This document shows, one piece after another, positions 22,741 through 33,257 of a DNA stretch of 64,000 nt. Origin of the DNA: Begonia masoniana (lineage: Eukaryota; Streptophyta; Magnoliopsida; Cucurbitales; Begoniaceae); NCBI GenBank assembly GCA_022432975.1, contig CM039502.1:70710848-70774847 (forward strand). Reading direction: 5' to 3'. A program made the position numbers and the translations under genes. The notes beneath the pieces are model-generated. The model searched no databases. It saw nothing but the letters and a program-made list of their open reading frames with translations, and was not told the origin of the DNA. Numbering within the stretch: position 1 is the stretch's first letter; each line of letters begins with the position of its first letter.

Positions 22741-25230
22741 GTGAGGGGGTTTTGGTTGTGGACTTTAGGGCCCGTTCCTGGAGGAATCGGGATGGTGGCA
22801 ACGTGCCGGTCACAGTGCGGTGTACGGACCGACTGCCTGGTGTGGTTTACATTCCGAACCTCGGTGTGATGCGATGCGATGAGATGATGACAACGTGTGT
22901 AGAGACCTGATGTGTTAGGATTGCATAATCGTTTTCATGCTTCACGTTTTATTTCCAGCACTTTACTTGCTAGCTTTGAGCTTACGGTGTGTTCTGGGTG
23001 TAGGTACTGCCTGAGCTGGTGGGTGTGTACCGAGAATCTGACTAGGAATGGGGGGAGGCAGTTGGTGCGTGCGACCAGGGCTCCGGTTGATGACAGTGTT
23101 AGGGCAACCCGACCCAGGAAGAGCCGTAGCATGGTGTTGATGGGGAGTAGGACTTTTTGTCTTTTGTGGGAGTTTTTGTATTTGTTGTATATAGTCATAG
23201 TTAAGGATGATATGTCGCCCTGAACTGTGGACTTTCTTCATTTTGGTCGATAGCATTTTCGTTCTGTTGTGTGATTGTTTGGAGATTTCGTAGACTAGGT
23301 AGTTGTGTAGGAGTATTCTGGATTGGTTGGGATTTATTCGTTTGCAGGTACTTAGCATTTTGGGGGCGCCATTTTCAGGCGTTACTTTGCCGAAATTTTT
23401 GGGGAGGACGCCGTGGTGCTTAATGGTTAGGATTGAGGAAAATTAGTGAGTCGTTTAGCTCGTAGTAGTCCCTGTAGCGAACCGGGAATCCGGGTGGGTT
23501 TTCGGGGCGTTACACAAGCGAACATATAGAAAAAGAAAATATTTTCGGGTCGGAGGAAGTAATTTAAATTAGTATGTTTCAGTTTTTTATCATATTTCAT
23601 ATTTTTATTTCAGTTAAAACCTTGAATAAATTATGTTGACTTTATCGTTAATATAGTTTTATGAATTGTTTTAATTCTGCATTTATTTTCATTTTGACTA
23701 AGTTATTTAATGTTTGAACGTTGTTTTAAAAGCTTTCGCGCATTTAATAATTTCATTCAAGGCTTTAAAATATTTTTAAATTAGGGTTATAACGCTTGAA
23801 TTTAAACCTTATTTGATAAATCAATTTGAAAAAAAAAAATTCAAATAAAGGTTTGAACTTCGAGTCGAGACAGGGGCTGGGGTGTGACTGTGGGACCCGT
23901 TTCCGGGATGAGCTGGGACGGTGGCGACGTGCCGATGGCAGCGCGGTGTATCGACCGACTGTCTCGGGCGGTTGCACTTCGAGTCGAGGCAGGGGCTGGA
24001 ATGCGACTGTGGGCCTCGTTTCCAGGATGAGCTGGGACGGTGGCGACGTGCCGATGGCAGCGCGGTGTATCGACCGACTGTCTCGGGCGGTTGCATTTCA
24101 AGTCAGGATAGGGGAGGGGGTTTGGGTGTGACTTTAGGCCCCGTTCCTGGAGGAACCGGGATGGTGGCGACGTGCCGGTTAACAGTGCGGTGTACGGACC
24201 AACTGCCTGGTGTGGTTACATTCCGAACCTCGGTGTGATGCGATGCGATGAGATGATGACAACGTGTGTAGAGACCTGCATGTGTTAGGATTGCATAATC
24301 AGTTTTCATGCTTCACGTTTATCTTCCAGCACTTTACTTGCTAAGCTTTGAGCTTACGGTGTGTTCTGTGGTGTAGGTACTGCTGAGCTGGTGGGTGTGT
24401 ACCGAGAATCTGACTAGGAATGGGGGGAGGCAGTTGGTGGCGTGCGACCAGGGCCCCGGTTGATGACAGTGTTAGGGCGACCCGACCCAGGAAGAGCCGT
24501 AGCATGGTGTTGATGGGGAGTAGGACTTTTTGTCTTTTGTGGGAGTTTTTGTATTTGTTGTATATAGTCATAGTTAAGGATGATATGTCGCCCTGAACTG
24601 TGGACTTTCTTCATTTTGGTCGATAGCATTTTCGTTCTGTTGTGTGATTGTTTGGAGATTTCGTAGACTAGGTAGTTGTGTAGGAGTATTCTGGATTGGT
24701 TGGGATTTATTCGTTTGCAGGTACTTAGCATTTTGGGGGCGCCATTTTCAGGCGTTACTCTGCCGAAATTTTTGGGGAGGACGCCGTGGTGCTTAATGGT
24801 TAGGATTGAGGAAAATTAGTGAGTCGTTTAGCTCGTAGTAGTCCCTGTAGCGAACCGGGAATCCGGGTGGGTTTTCGGGGCGTTACACAAGCGAACATAT
24901 AGAAAAAGAAAATATTTTCGGGTCGGAGGAAGTAATTTAAATTAGTATGTTTCAGTTTTTTATCATATTTCATATTTTTATTTCAGTTAAAACCTTGAAT
25001 AAATTATGTTGACTTTATCGTTAATATAGTTTTATGAATTGTTTTAATTCTGCATTTATTTTCATTTTGACTAAGTTATTTAATGTTTGAACGTTGTTTT
25101 AAAAGCTTTCGCGCATTTAATAATTTCATTCAAGGCTTTAAAATATTTTTAAATTAGGGTTATAACGCTTGAATTTAAACCTTATTTGATAAATCAATTT
25201 GAAAAAAAAAATTCAAATAAAGGTTTGAAA
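22488..25230. repeat. 1.37-kb direct duplication of the LTR-B end plus host LTR
   Basis: Segment 22488-23856 is repeated at 23857-25230. Both copies run from inside the 119-bp array, through the LTR-B 3' end (..GCGTTACA), the CAAGC target copy and about 340 bp of the Gypsy-1 LTR, to caaataaaggtttgaa. The join is at 23856/23857 (tttgaa|cttcgag). The first copy has many single-base indels relative to the second, for example around 22405, 22750 and 23006. It is either a real post-insertion tandem duplication or an assembly artefact from alternative read consensus. Confidence 0.9.
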
Positions 25231-25270
25231 TTGGAAAAAATGAATTTTAAAAATTTAGGACATTACAGTT

Positions 25271-25283
25271 TGGTATCAGAGCC
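25271..25283 (+). other. Primer-binding site of Gypsy-1
   Basis: TGGTATCAGAGCC follows the LTR end (..ttaca, 25267) by three bases. It is complementary to the 3' end of initiator methionine tRNA, the usual plant gypsy primer. It fixes the element's orientation as plus. Confidence 0.9.
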
Positions 25284-25479
25284 ACCAGGTTTATAAAATG
25301 GTTCTGTAGACTTATCTGTATGCTCACGTGCACTCAGAAGATTGTTCATCAGCAAGTAAATATGTAGTAAAATATGATAATTTGGTAGTACACTTTAAAG
25401 TAAGGGTATAAGATAGATTTACTTACATTAAGTCTTTGTCATGTAAACTTATGTCCAATCATAGAATAATTAGAAATGA

Positions 25480-26880
25480 ACGGGATGTTGTACTCGATCG
25501 AATGATGGACATAATCTAGATGCAAGCAAGGTAAATTGAACAGCTATCGCAGGCAACTAATGTTGCGGCCCAAACGGCTATTGCCACGGCCCAAGCAATT
25601 AATCTGCAGGCCCAAATTCCCAATAGGCCTCAACTTGCTGGTATTGATTTTGATAGATTTCGAAGATTGGATCCTTCAATTTTTAATGGCAATCTAGCAA
25701 ATTTGGCAGCAGCAGATAATTGGATCATGACCATCAATGAGATTTTTGAGCATGCCAAGATTTCAGAGGAAGAGAAGGTAGATTGTGCATCCTCTATGTT
25801 TTGAATAGAGGCACATTACTGGTGGGACTCTGTGAAGGTGATGCACCCAGTTACCACCATGACCTGGGAGAAGTTTCAAGAGCTTTTCTTTGAGAAGTAT
25901 TTTACGGATTCTATGATAGATGCAAAAGCAGACATGAAGTGTAATTGATTATTTGTACAAGTTTGAGCAACTTTCCTGTTATGCCTCTCATATAGCTGGT
26001 AATAAGGTTATGAAGGTGAAGCAGTTCGTCTAAGGATTGAGAGCGAAGATATTCATCTTATCACCGCCAAGGACTCTCTGTTTGCATTCATGGCGAAGAA
26101 AGCGTTGCGTGCACAGAAAGGAGAGAAGAAAGTCATCAAAGCTCAAGAGTTTAGAAGGAGGTACAATCATGCAACTCAAATCATAAGGAATAACTCCTGC
26201 AACAACAATGGGCTGGATTTAAGCGACCGATGATCAGCGGACCTGCTGAAGTACCTTCTAAGTATGTTAAGAGGGAGCCCACGATGATGTCTAGTATGTC
26301 CATGTGTCCCTCATGCAAGAAGCCACATGCTGGAGAATGCCACAATCAAACAATAGCTTGTTTTAAGTGTGGTCAACAAGGACATTTTATAAAGGACTAT
26401 CCAAAGAATGGCAGAAAACAAACCAAGACGACTGCTAGAGTTTTTGCCATGACTAAGGATGAAGCTGAAGGAAATGCATCTGTTGTGACAGGTTCGATTT
26501 TTATTTTTGGCAAATGTTCTTGCATATTAATCGATTCTTGAGCTATACACTCTTTTATATCCCTTGAACATGCTTTGAAGTTAGAAAACAAAGTAGAACC
26601 CCTAGAGTATAAATTAGGAGTAGCTACACCTTCGGGCAAAGTTATGTTTGTCAACTCTATTATTAGAAAATGCGATGTGTGTATTCAGGAGAACCAATTG
26701 GAGGCCGATTTAATTATTTTGGTGATGCATGATTATGATATTATTTGAATGAATTGGCTTACCAAGCACTATGCGACTATTGATTGTCACAAGAATATGG
26801 TAAAATTTCAATTGCTTAGAAAAAAGTCATTCTTTTTCTACGGAGACTCTAAAGGTTCGAGAGTTCTGGTGATATCAGCT
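25480..26880 (+). pseudogene. Gypsy-1 gag-protease remnant
   Basis: One frame reads a Gag core (RFRRLDPSIFNG.., WDSVKVMHPVTTMTWEKFQE, ELFFEKYFTDSMIDAK; about 25650-25935) interrupted by TGA near 25800. A frameshift follows near 25940. From 26230 it has a CPSCKKPHAGEC zinc motif and a knuckle CFKCGQQGHFIKDY whose last cysteine is tyrosine. The protease active-site motif DSGATHSF is damaged: the glycine codon is TGA at 26539-26541 (..LIDS stop AIHSF). The later KHYATIDC motif survives at about 26765. Gag would form the particle and the protease would process the polyprotein; neither can be made intact here. Confidence 0.85.
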
Positions 26881-27059
26881 ATGTGAGCACAAAGATTATT
26901 GAATTCTTGATGCATTGGAATTATGGCCAGTGCTATATGTTCTGAACTTGAAGGAGCCACAACTTTGGATAAGGTGCTGATAGTTTGTGAATTTTCAGAT
27001 GTCTTCCCTAATAATTTGATAAAATTACCACCTACGAGAGATGTAGAATTCAACATTGA

Positions 27060-28356
27060 TATGTACCTAGAATAGTTCCAATTTCTAAAGCTCCTTATAG
27101 AATGACACCAAGTGAATTAAAGGAGTTAAAAACTCAACTTGATGATTTGCTAGAGAAGGGATTTATTCAACCGAGTTTTTGACCCTGAGGAGCACCGGTA
27201 TTATTTGTGAAGAAAAAGGCCGAATCTGTGAGGATGTGTATTGACTATCGAGAACTTAACAAAGTCACTATTAAGAACAACTATCCAACGTAAAAAATTG
27301 ACGATTTATTTGATCAATTAAAGGGAGCGGCAGTTTTCTTGAAAATTAATATGAGATCTTACTATCATCAGCTAAGAATTAAGGAAGAGGATGTGTTCAA
27401 AATGGCATTTCGAACAAGATATGGCCATTTTCAATTTCAAGTTATGTCGTTTGGATTAAGTAATGCACCAGCCGTGTTTATGGATTTGATTAATCAGATT
27501 TTCAAGACGTTTTTGGATGATTTTGTGATAGTTTTTATCGTCGACATCCTTATTTACTTGAAGAATAAGGAGGAATATAAAGAACACTTAAAGATTATTT
27601 TATCAATGTTGAAACGTGAGAAGTTATATGCAAAATTCTCTAAGTGTGAATTTTGGATGGAGAAAGTGTCTTTTCTCAATCACATTGTTTCAAAGGAGAG
27701 TGTATAAGTAGATCTAGTGAAGGTTAAAGTTGTTAGTAAATGGCCACAACCAAATAACGTAGTTGAGATAAGGAGTTTTCTTGGTCTTGTGGGTTATTAT
27801 CAGAGATTTGTAGAAGGATTTTCAAGACTATCCCACCTGCTTACAAAACTAACCAAGAAATATGTCAAGTATTTATGGACTGAAGAGTGCAAAAAAAGCT
27901 TTTTGGAGCTAAAGAAAAGATTGATCTCGACACCTATGTTTGCTATACCTTCTGGATCAGAAAAATATGTGGTGTACAGTGATACTTCAAAATATGGACT
28001 GAGATGTGTTCTCATGCAAGAAGGAAAATTTGTAGGTTATGGCTCGAGACAATTGAAGGATCATAATAAAAAACTACCCAACTCATGATTTGGAGCTTAC
28101 AGTGGTGGTTCATGCACTGAAAATTTGGAGATACTATCTTTATAGAGAGAGATGTGAAATTTATATTGATCATAAAAGTCTAAAGTATTTTCTAACTCAA
28201 AAGGATCTAAATATGAGGCAACACAGATGGTTAGAATTAGTAAAGGAATATGACTGTGAGATTATTTACCATTCTGGCAAGGCCAATGTTGTAGCTGATG
28301 TGTTGAGTAGAAGAGCATCGTCGCAAGTTACATCGTTGCAACAGATTCCTATCTGA
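27060..28356 (+). pseudogene. Gypsy-1 reverse transcriptase / RNase H remnant
   Basis: RT motifs are recognisable: [53 protein letters not shown]. The catalytic Asp-Asp box reads VFIVDILIY at about 27530-27555, so the first aspartate (codon 27540) is valine. That alone would abolish polymerisation. Stops occur near 27180 and at 27706. RNase H follows ([45 protein letters not shown]) with a frameshift near 28085. It uses the same frame order as Gypsy-3 and is clearly older and more decayed. Confidence 0.88.
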
Positions 28357-28381
28357 TATCAAAATTGTACCACTTAGATTA

Positions 28382-28850
28382 TTGAAAAGATTGTCTGCTA
28401 TGATGCTTCAGCCAAGTTTGCTTGAGCAAATAAATGATAAACAACGTGTCGATACATTTATTTGTAAGGTGAAAGATGAACTAGAGGCTGGAAAAGTGTC
28501 TGAATTCTCTATATCGGATGACGGAATTATGCAGTTCAAAAAGAGATGGTGCAAACCTGATGATGCTGGATTAAAGAGGGCTATTTTAGAGGAGGCAGAC
28601 TCGGTACATCCTGGTTCAACCAAAATGTATCGAGACTTGAAGCAGCATTACTAGTAGCGTGGATTGAAAGTGGATGTAGCTAAATTTGTCGAAAAATGTC
28701 TCACTTGTCAGCAATTCAAAGTAGAGCATCAACGACCTGTTCATACATTGCAACCACTCATGGTGCCTGAGTGGAAGTAAGAGCATATCACTATGGACTT
28801 TGTGGTAGGACTTCCTAAGACAGTTAAGGGTCACGACTCTATTTGGGTTA
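28382..28850 (+). pseudogene. Gypsy-1 integrase, N-terminal part (cut by LTR-C)
   Basis: It contains the zinc-binding HHCC region ([15 protein letters not shown] .. CLTCQQFK, with two stops TAG within) and the first catalytic aspartate in ITMDFVVGLPKTVKGHDSIW. The reading frame stops where LTR-C enters at 28851 and resumes after 34140, so the inserted LTR splits the integrase core. Confidence 0.85.
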
Positions 28851-29949
28851 TGTAACACCCAAAAATTTCTATTACGTGCGTCGCCTATGATTTGACGTGT
28901 TAGGAGAGTTAATTATTAAAGATTAAGGTTGTGCTTTGAAGTGTAATAGATGAGAAGAGAAAATAAAAAGGGTTTGACAATTCAACATAAATAGAGTTGA
29001 AAAGTCAACAACCAATAGGAATTTTTGTGAATGAAATAATTGAATAAAAAGTGGGGGAATTTAAAAGCATATCACGTTGGAGATTGGGAGAAGATAAGTG
29101 TGAAGAGAGTGGGTTTAATTGTAATTTTAAAAAGTAGGGTGGAGGTAAAGAAAAAGAGGAAAAAAACTTTAGGTTAAAATTAGATTTTTCTTCATTTTTC
29201 TTCCTCATTTTCGGTTCTCTTCTCCACTAAATTTCCAGCCCCATTTTAGGATTCTCTCCTCCTCCATTTCATCCATTTTGACAAGGATTTAAGGTTAGTT
29301 TAAGTGGGTTTTTAATTTTATACATTTAGGTGGTGGTTTTTAAGGTTTTTAGAGGGTTTTGGGTTAATTTGCTTAGGGTTTGGAAAACCCTAAGTGTGAC
29401 CTCCAAAAATTGAGTTTCAATGTTGGTTTTCTTTCCTATTTTGATCATTTTATTGTTGGATGGATTAGTTTAGGTGGTTAGAGTGATTAGATTATTGATT
29501 GGAAGTAAGTTTGGAAAAATCAATTTTTCACCATAGATGGCCGATTCTGTTTTTGGCTTTTTGGTTCAGCCAAGTTGGTTATTTGGTTAAATTGAGTGTT
29601 TCAATAGATAGTAGACGAGTAGAGGTTTCCGAATTGGGGTGGCACGTCAAAATCCGTTGAAAAACGAGAGAGTTATGACCGTTTGAAGTTTGAACGTCAA
29701 ATTTGGGTAAAAAATCGGGTTCAAGTGTTTAAGTGTGAGATTGTATGATTATTGGTTAGTTTTAGGCTAAAAGTTAGGGTTAGTTTAAGTTAGTTGATTT
29801 TTTTTAGAATCTCTTAGTTTGTTACTAAGTAAATCTTCCTTAATTGTTAGGTAATCGAGCGGGTAGTTTGGTGGAACGAAGTGACGAAACGTGTTTGGAG
29901 CAACCAGGTAAGTAGAGGTTATTATCCTTTCGCCTTCGGGCCACACCAT

Positions 29950-32900
29950 AGTTAAGCAGAAGGTTCCGGGAACGCTTCGATGTAAGCAGAAGGTTCGTGA
30001 ACGCTTCGATGTAAGCAGAAGGTTCGTGAACGCTTCGATGTTAAGCAGAAGGTTCGTGAACGCTTCGATGTAAGCAGAAGGTTCGTGAACGCTTCGATGT
30101 AAGCAGAAGGTTCCGTGAACGCTTCGATGTAAGCAGAAGGTTCCGGGAACGCTTCGATGTAAGCAGAAGGTTCCGGGAACGCTTCGATGTTAGCAGAAGG
30201 TTCCGGGAACGCTTCGATGTTAAGCAGAAGGTTCCGGGAACGCTTCGATGTAAGCAGAAGGTTCGTGAACGCTTCGATGTTAAGCAGAAGGTTCGTGAAC
30301 GCTTCGATGTAAGCAGAAGGTTCGTGAACGCTTCGATGTAAGCAGAAGGTTCCGTGAACGCTTCGATGTTAGCAGAAGGTTCCGGGAACGCTTCGATGTT
30401 AAGCAGAAGGTTCGTGAACGCTTCGATGTTAAGCAGAAGGTTCGTGAACGCTTCGATGTTAAGTAGAAGGTTCCGTGAACGCTTCGATGTTAGCAGAAGG
30501 TTCCGTGAACGCTTCGATGTTAAGCAGAAGGTTCGTGAACGCTTCGATGTTAGCAGAAGGTTCCGTGAACGCTTCGATGTAAGCAGAAGGTTCCGTGAAC
30601 GCTTCGATGTTAGCAGAAGGTTCCGGGAACGCTTCGATGTTAGCAGAAGGTTCCGGGAACGCTTCGATGTTAGCAGAAGGTTCCGGGAACGCTTCGATGT
30701 AAGCAGAAGGTTCCGTGAACGCTTCGATGTAAGCAGAAGGTTCGTGAACGCTTCGATGTTAGCAGAAGGTTCCGGGAACGCTTCGATGTTAAGTGTAGAA
30801 GTCGTGTTGTTGAGTTGCATTGTTGGGTTGTGTTGCATGGTTGCGATGTTAAGCAGAAGGTTCGTGAACGCTTCGATGTTAGCAGAAGGTTCCGGGAACG
30901 CTTCGATGTTAGCAGAAGGTTCCGGGAACGCTTCGATGTTAGCAGAAGGTTCCGTGAACGCTTCGATGTAAGCAGAAGGTTCCGTGAACGCTTCGATGTT
31001 AGCAGAAGGTTCCGTGAACGCTTCGATGTTAAGCAGAAGGTTCGTGAACGCTTCGATGTTAAGTAGAAGGTTCCGTGAACGCTTCGATGTTAAGTAGAAG
31101 GTTCCGTGAACGCTTCGATGTTAGCAGAAGGTTCCGTGAACGCTTCGATGTAAGCAGAAGGTTCCGGGAACGCTTCGATGTAAGCAGAAGGTTCCGTGAA
31201 CGCTTCGATGTAAGCAGAAGGTTCGTGAACGCTTCGATGTTAGCAGAAGGTTCCGTGAACGCTTCGATGTAAGCAGAAGGTTCCGGGAACGCTTCGATGT
31301 TAAGTAGAAGGTTCCGTGAACGCTTCGATGTAAGCAGAAGGTTCCGTGAACGCTTCGATGTTAAGCAGAAGGTTCCGGGAACGCTTCGATGTTAAGCAGA
31401 AGGTTCGTGAACGCTTCGATGTTAAGTAGAAGGTTCCGTGAACGCTTCGATGTTAAGTAGAAGGTTCCGTGAACGCTTCGATGTAAGCAGAAGGTTCCGG
31501 GAACGCTTCGATGTAAGCAGAAGGTTCGTGAACGCTTCGATGTTAGCAGAAGGTTCCGGGAACGCTTCGATGTTAAGTAGAAGGTTCCGTGAACGCTTCG
31601 ATGTTAGCAGAAGGTTCCGGGAACGCTTCGATGTAAGCAGAAGGTTCGTGAACGCTTCGATGTAAGCAGAAGGTTCCGTGAACGCTTCGATGTTAAGCAG
31701 AAGGTTCGTGAACGCTTCGATGTTAAGTGTAGAAGTCGTGTTGTTGAGTTGCATTGTTGGGTTGTGTTGCATGGTTGCGATGTTAAGTGTAGAAGTCGTG
31801 TTGTTGAGTTGCATTGTTGGGTTGTGTTGCATGGTTGCGATGTTAAGTGTAGAAGTCGTGTTGTTGAGTTGCATTGTTGGGTTGTGTTGCATGGTTGCGA
31901 TGTTAAGTGTAGAAGTCGTGTTGTTGAGTTGCATTGTTGGGTTGTGTTGCATGGTTGCGATGTTAAGTGTAGAAGTCGTGTTGTTGAGTTGCATTGTTGG
32001 GTTGTGTTGCATGGTTGCGATGTTAAGTGTAGAAGTCGTGTTGTTGAGTTGCATTGTTGGGTTGTGTTGCATGGTTGCGATGTTAAGCAGAAGGTTCCGT
32101 GAACGCTTCGATGTTAGCAGAAGGTTCCGTGAACGCTTCGATGTTAGCAGAAGGTTCCGTGAACGCTTCGATGTTAAGCAGAAGGTTCCGTGAACGCTTC
32201 GATGTTAGCAGAAGGTTCCGTGAACGCTTCGATGTTAAGCAGAAGGTTCCGTGAACGCTTCGATGTTAAGCAGAAGGTTCCGGGAACGCTTCGATGTTAA
32301 GCAGAAGGTTCCGTGAATGCTTCGATGTTAGCAGAAGGTTCCGGGAACGCTTCGATGTTAAGCAGAAGGTTCCGGGAACGCTTCGATGTTAAGCAGAAGG
32401 TTCCGTGAATGCTTCGATGTTAGCAGAAGGTTCCGGGAATGCTTCGATGTTAAGCAGAAGGTTCCGGGAACGCTTCGATGTTAAGCAGAAGGTTCCAGGA
32501 ACGCTTCGATGTAAGCAGAAGGTTCCGTGAACGCTTCGATGTAAGCAGAAGGTTCGTGAACGCTTCGATGTTAGCAGAAGGTTCCGTGAACGCTTCGATG
32601 TTAGCAGAAGGTTCCGTGAACGCTTCGATGTTAAGCAGAAGGTTCCAGGAACGCTTCGATGTTAAGCAGAAGGTTCGTGAACGCTTCGATGTAAGCAGAA
32701 GGTTCGGGAACGCTTCGATGTTAAGCAGAAGGTTCCGGGAACGCTTCGATGTTAAGCAGAAGGTTCCGTGAACGCTTCGATGTTAGCAGAAGGTTCCGGG
32801 AACGCTTCGATGTAAGCAGAAGGTTCCGGGAATGCTTCGATGTTAGCAGAAGGTTCCGGGAACGCTTCGATGTTAAGCAGAAGGTTCCAGGAACGCTTCG

Positions 32901-33010
32901 ATGTTAAGCAGAAGGTTCCGTGAACGCTTCGATGTTAAGCAGAAGGTTCCGTGAACGCTCGGAGGTTACGCTCGATTTGAAACAAAGGTTCCGTGAACGC
33001 TTCGATGTTA
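29950..33010. repeat. ~30-bp satellite (about 90 copies) of heat-shock-element-like units
   Basis: Units of 29-31 bp read (t)aagcagaaggttc(c)g(t/g)gaacgcttcgatgt. Length variation comes from one optional T/A and one optional C. Every unit has GAAggTTC and GAAcgcTTC inverted half-sites. Where the optional C is missing (about 20 units, for example 29988-30002) the sequence fits nGAAnnTTCnnGAAn, the three-subunit heat-shock element bound by HSF trimers. In most other units one extra base separates the second and third half-sites. Open frames on both strands are repeat artefacts. Confidence 0.93.
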
Positions 33011-33257
33011 AGAGAAGTGCCGTTCTTCGTGTGTGAAGCCGTCTTCGATTTAGTAAAGGTTCTGTGAACGCTTCGATGTTATGTAGAAGGTTCTGCGCGC
33101 TTTGTTGTTATGCAGAAGGTTCTGCGAACGCTTCGCGATGTTAAGTGTAGAAGTCGTGTTGTTGAGTTGCATTGTTGGGTTGTGTTGCATGGTTGCGATG
33201 TTAAGTGTAGAAGTCGTGTTGTTGAGTTGCATTGTTGGGTTGTGTTGTATGGTTGGC
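30787..33257. repeat. 60-bp blocks interspersed in the LTR-C array (1 + 6 + 2 copies)
   Basis: A second unit of 60 bp (gttaagtgtagaagtcgtgt .. gggttgtgttgcatggttgc) stands once at about 30787-30846, six times in direct tandem at about 31720-32079, and twice at about 33138-33257. Copies are essentially identical. It shares the linking word gatgttaag with the 30-bp units, so the two repeats interconvert at that junction. Confidence 0.93.

Larger units (their letters stand above)
14903..23514 (+). mobile_element. LTR-B: 8.6-kb solo LTR with three successive satellites
   Basis: It starts TGTAATAACCCGAAAATT, ends TTTTCGGGGCGTTACA, and is flanked by the duplication CAAGC (14898-14902 and 23515-23519) inside the Gypsy-1 5' LTR. 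It shares the 15600-15830 block, the 5' hairpin and the 3' end block with LTR-A. A donor-like CCAG|GTAAGTAG sits at 15908 and an acceptor-like ggtgtag|gt ends at 23003. The 7.1 kb between them is mostly tandem repeats of three kinds: an 18/22-bp mosaic, 146 bp x3, and 119 bp x~36. No retroelement coding sequence is present. At over 8 kb it is far longer than usual plant LTRs. Confidence 0.88.
9266..25267 (+). repeat. 5' LTR of Gypsy-1, split in pieces
   Basis: The pieces are 9266-10038, 14146-14902, 23515-23856 and (after a duplicated block) 24888-25267. They read continuously against the 3' LTR at 35174-36617 once LTR-A, LTR-B and the duplicated segment are removed. The end is ..ggacattaca at 25267. 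The first two bases are no longer the canonical TG. The TATA region (9532, ctataattagag) is degraded relative to TATAAATA in the 3' copy. Confidence 0.8.

Noticed and set aside
25271..25283. Possible tRNA gene fragment (TGGTATCAGAGC)
   Set aside because: It stands directly after LTR ends here, at 58627 and (minus strand) 55818, so it is the retrotransposon primer-binding site.
30041..32072. Open frames of 65-265 codons in the LTR-C array
   Set aside because: They are repeat translations that break whenever the unit is 29 or 31 bp. No protein is supported.
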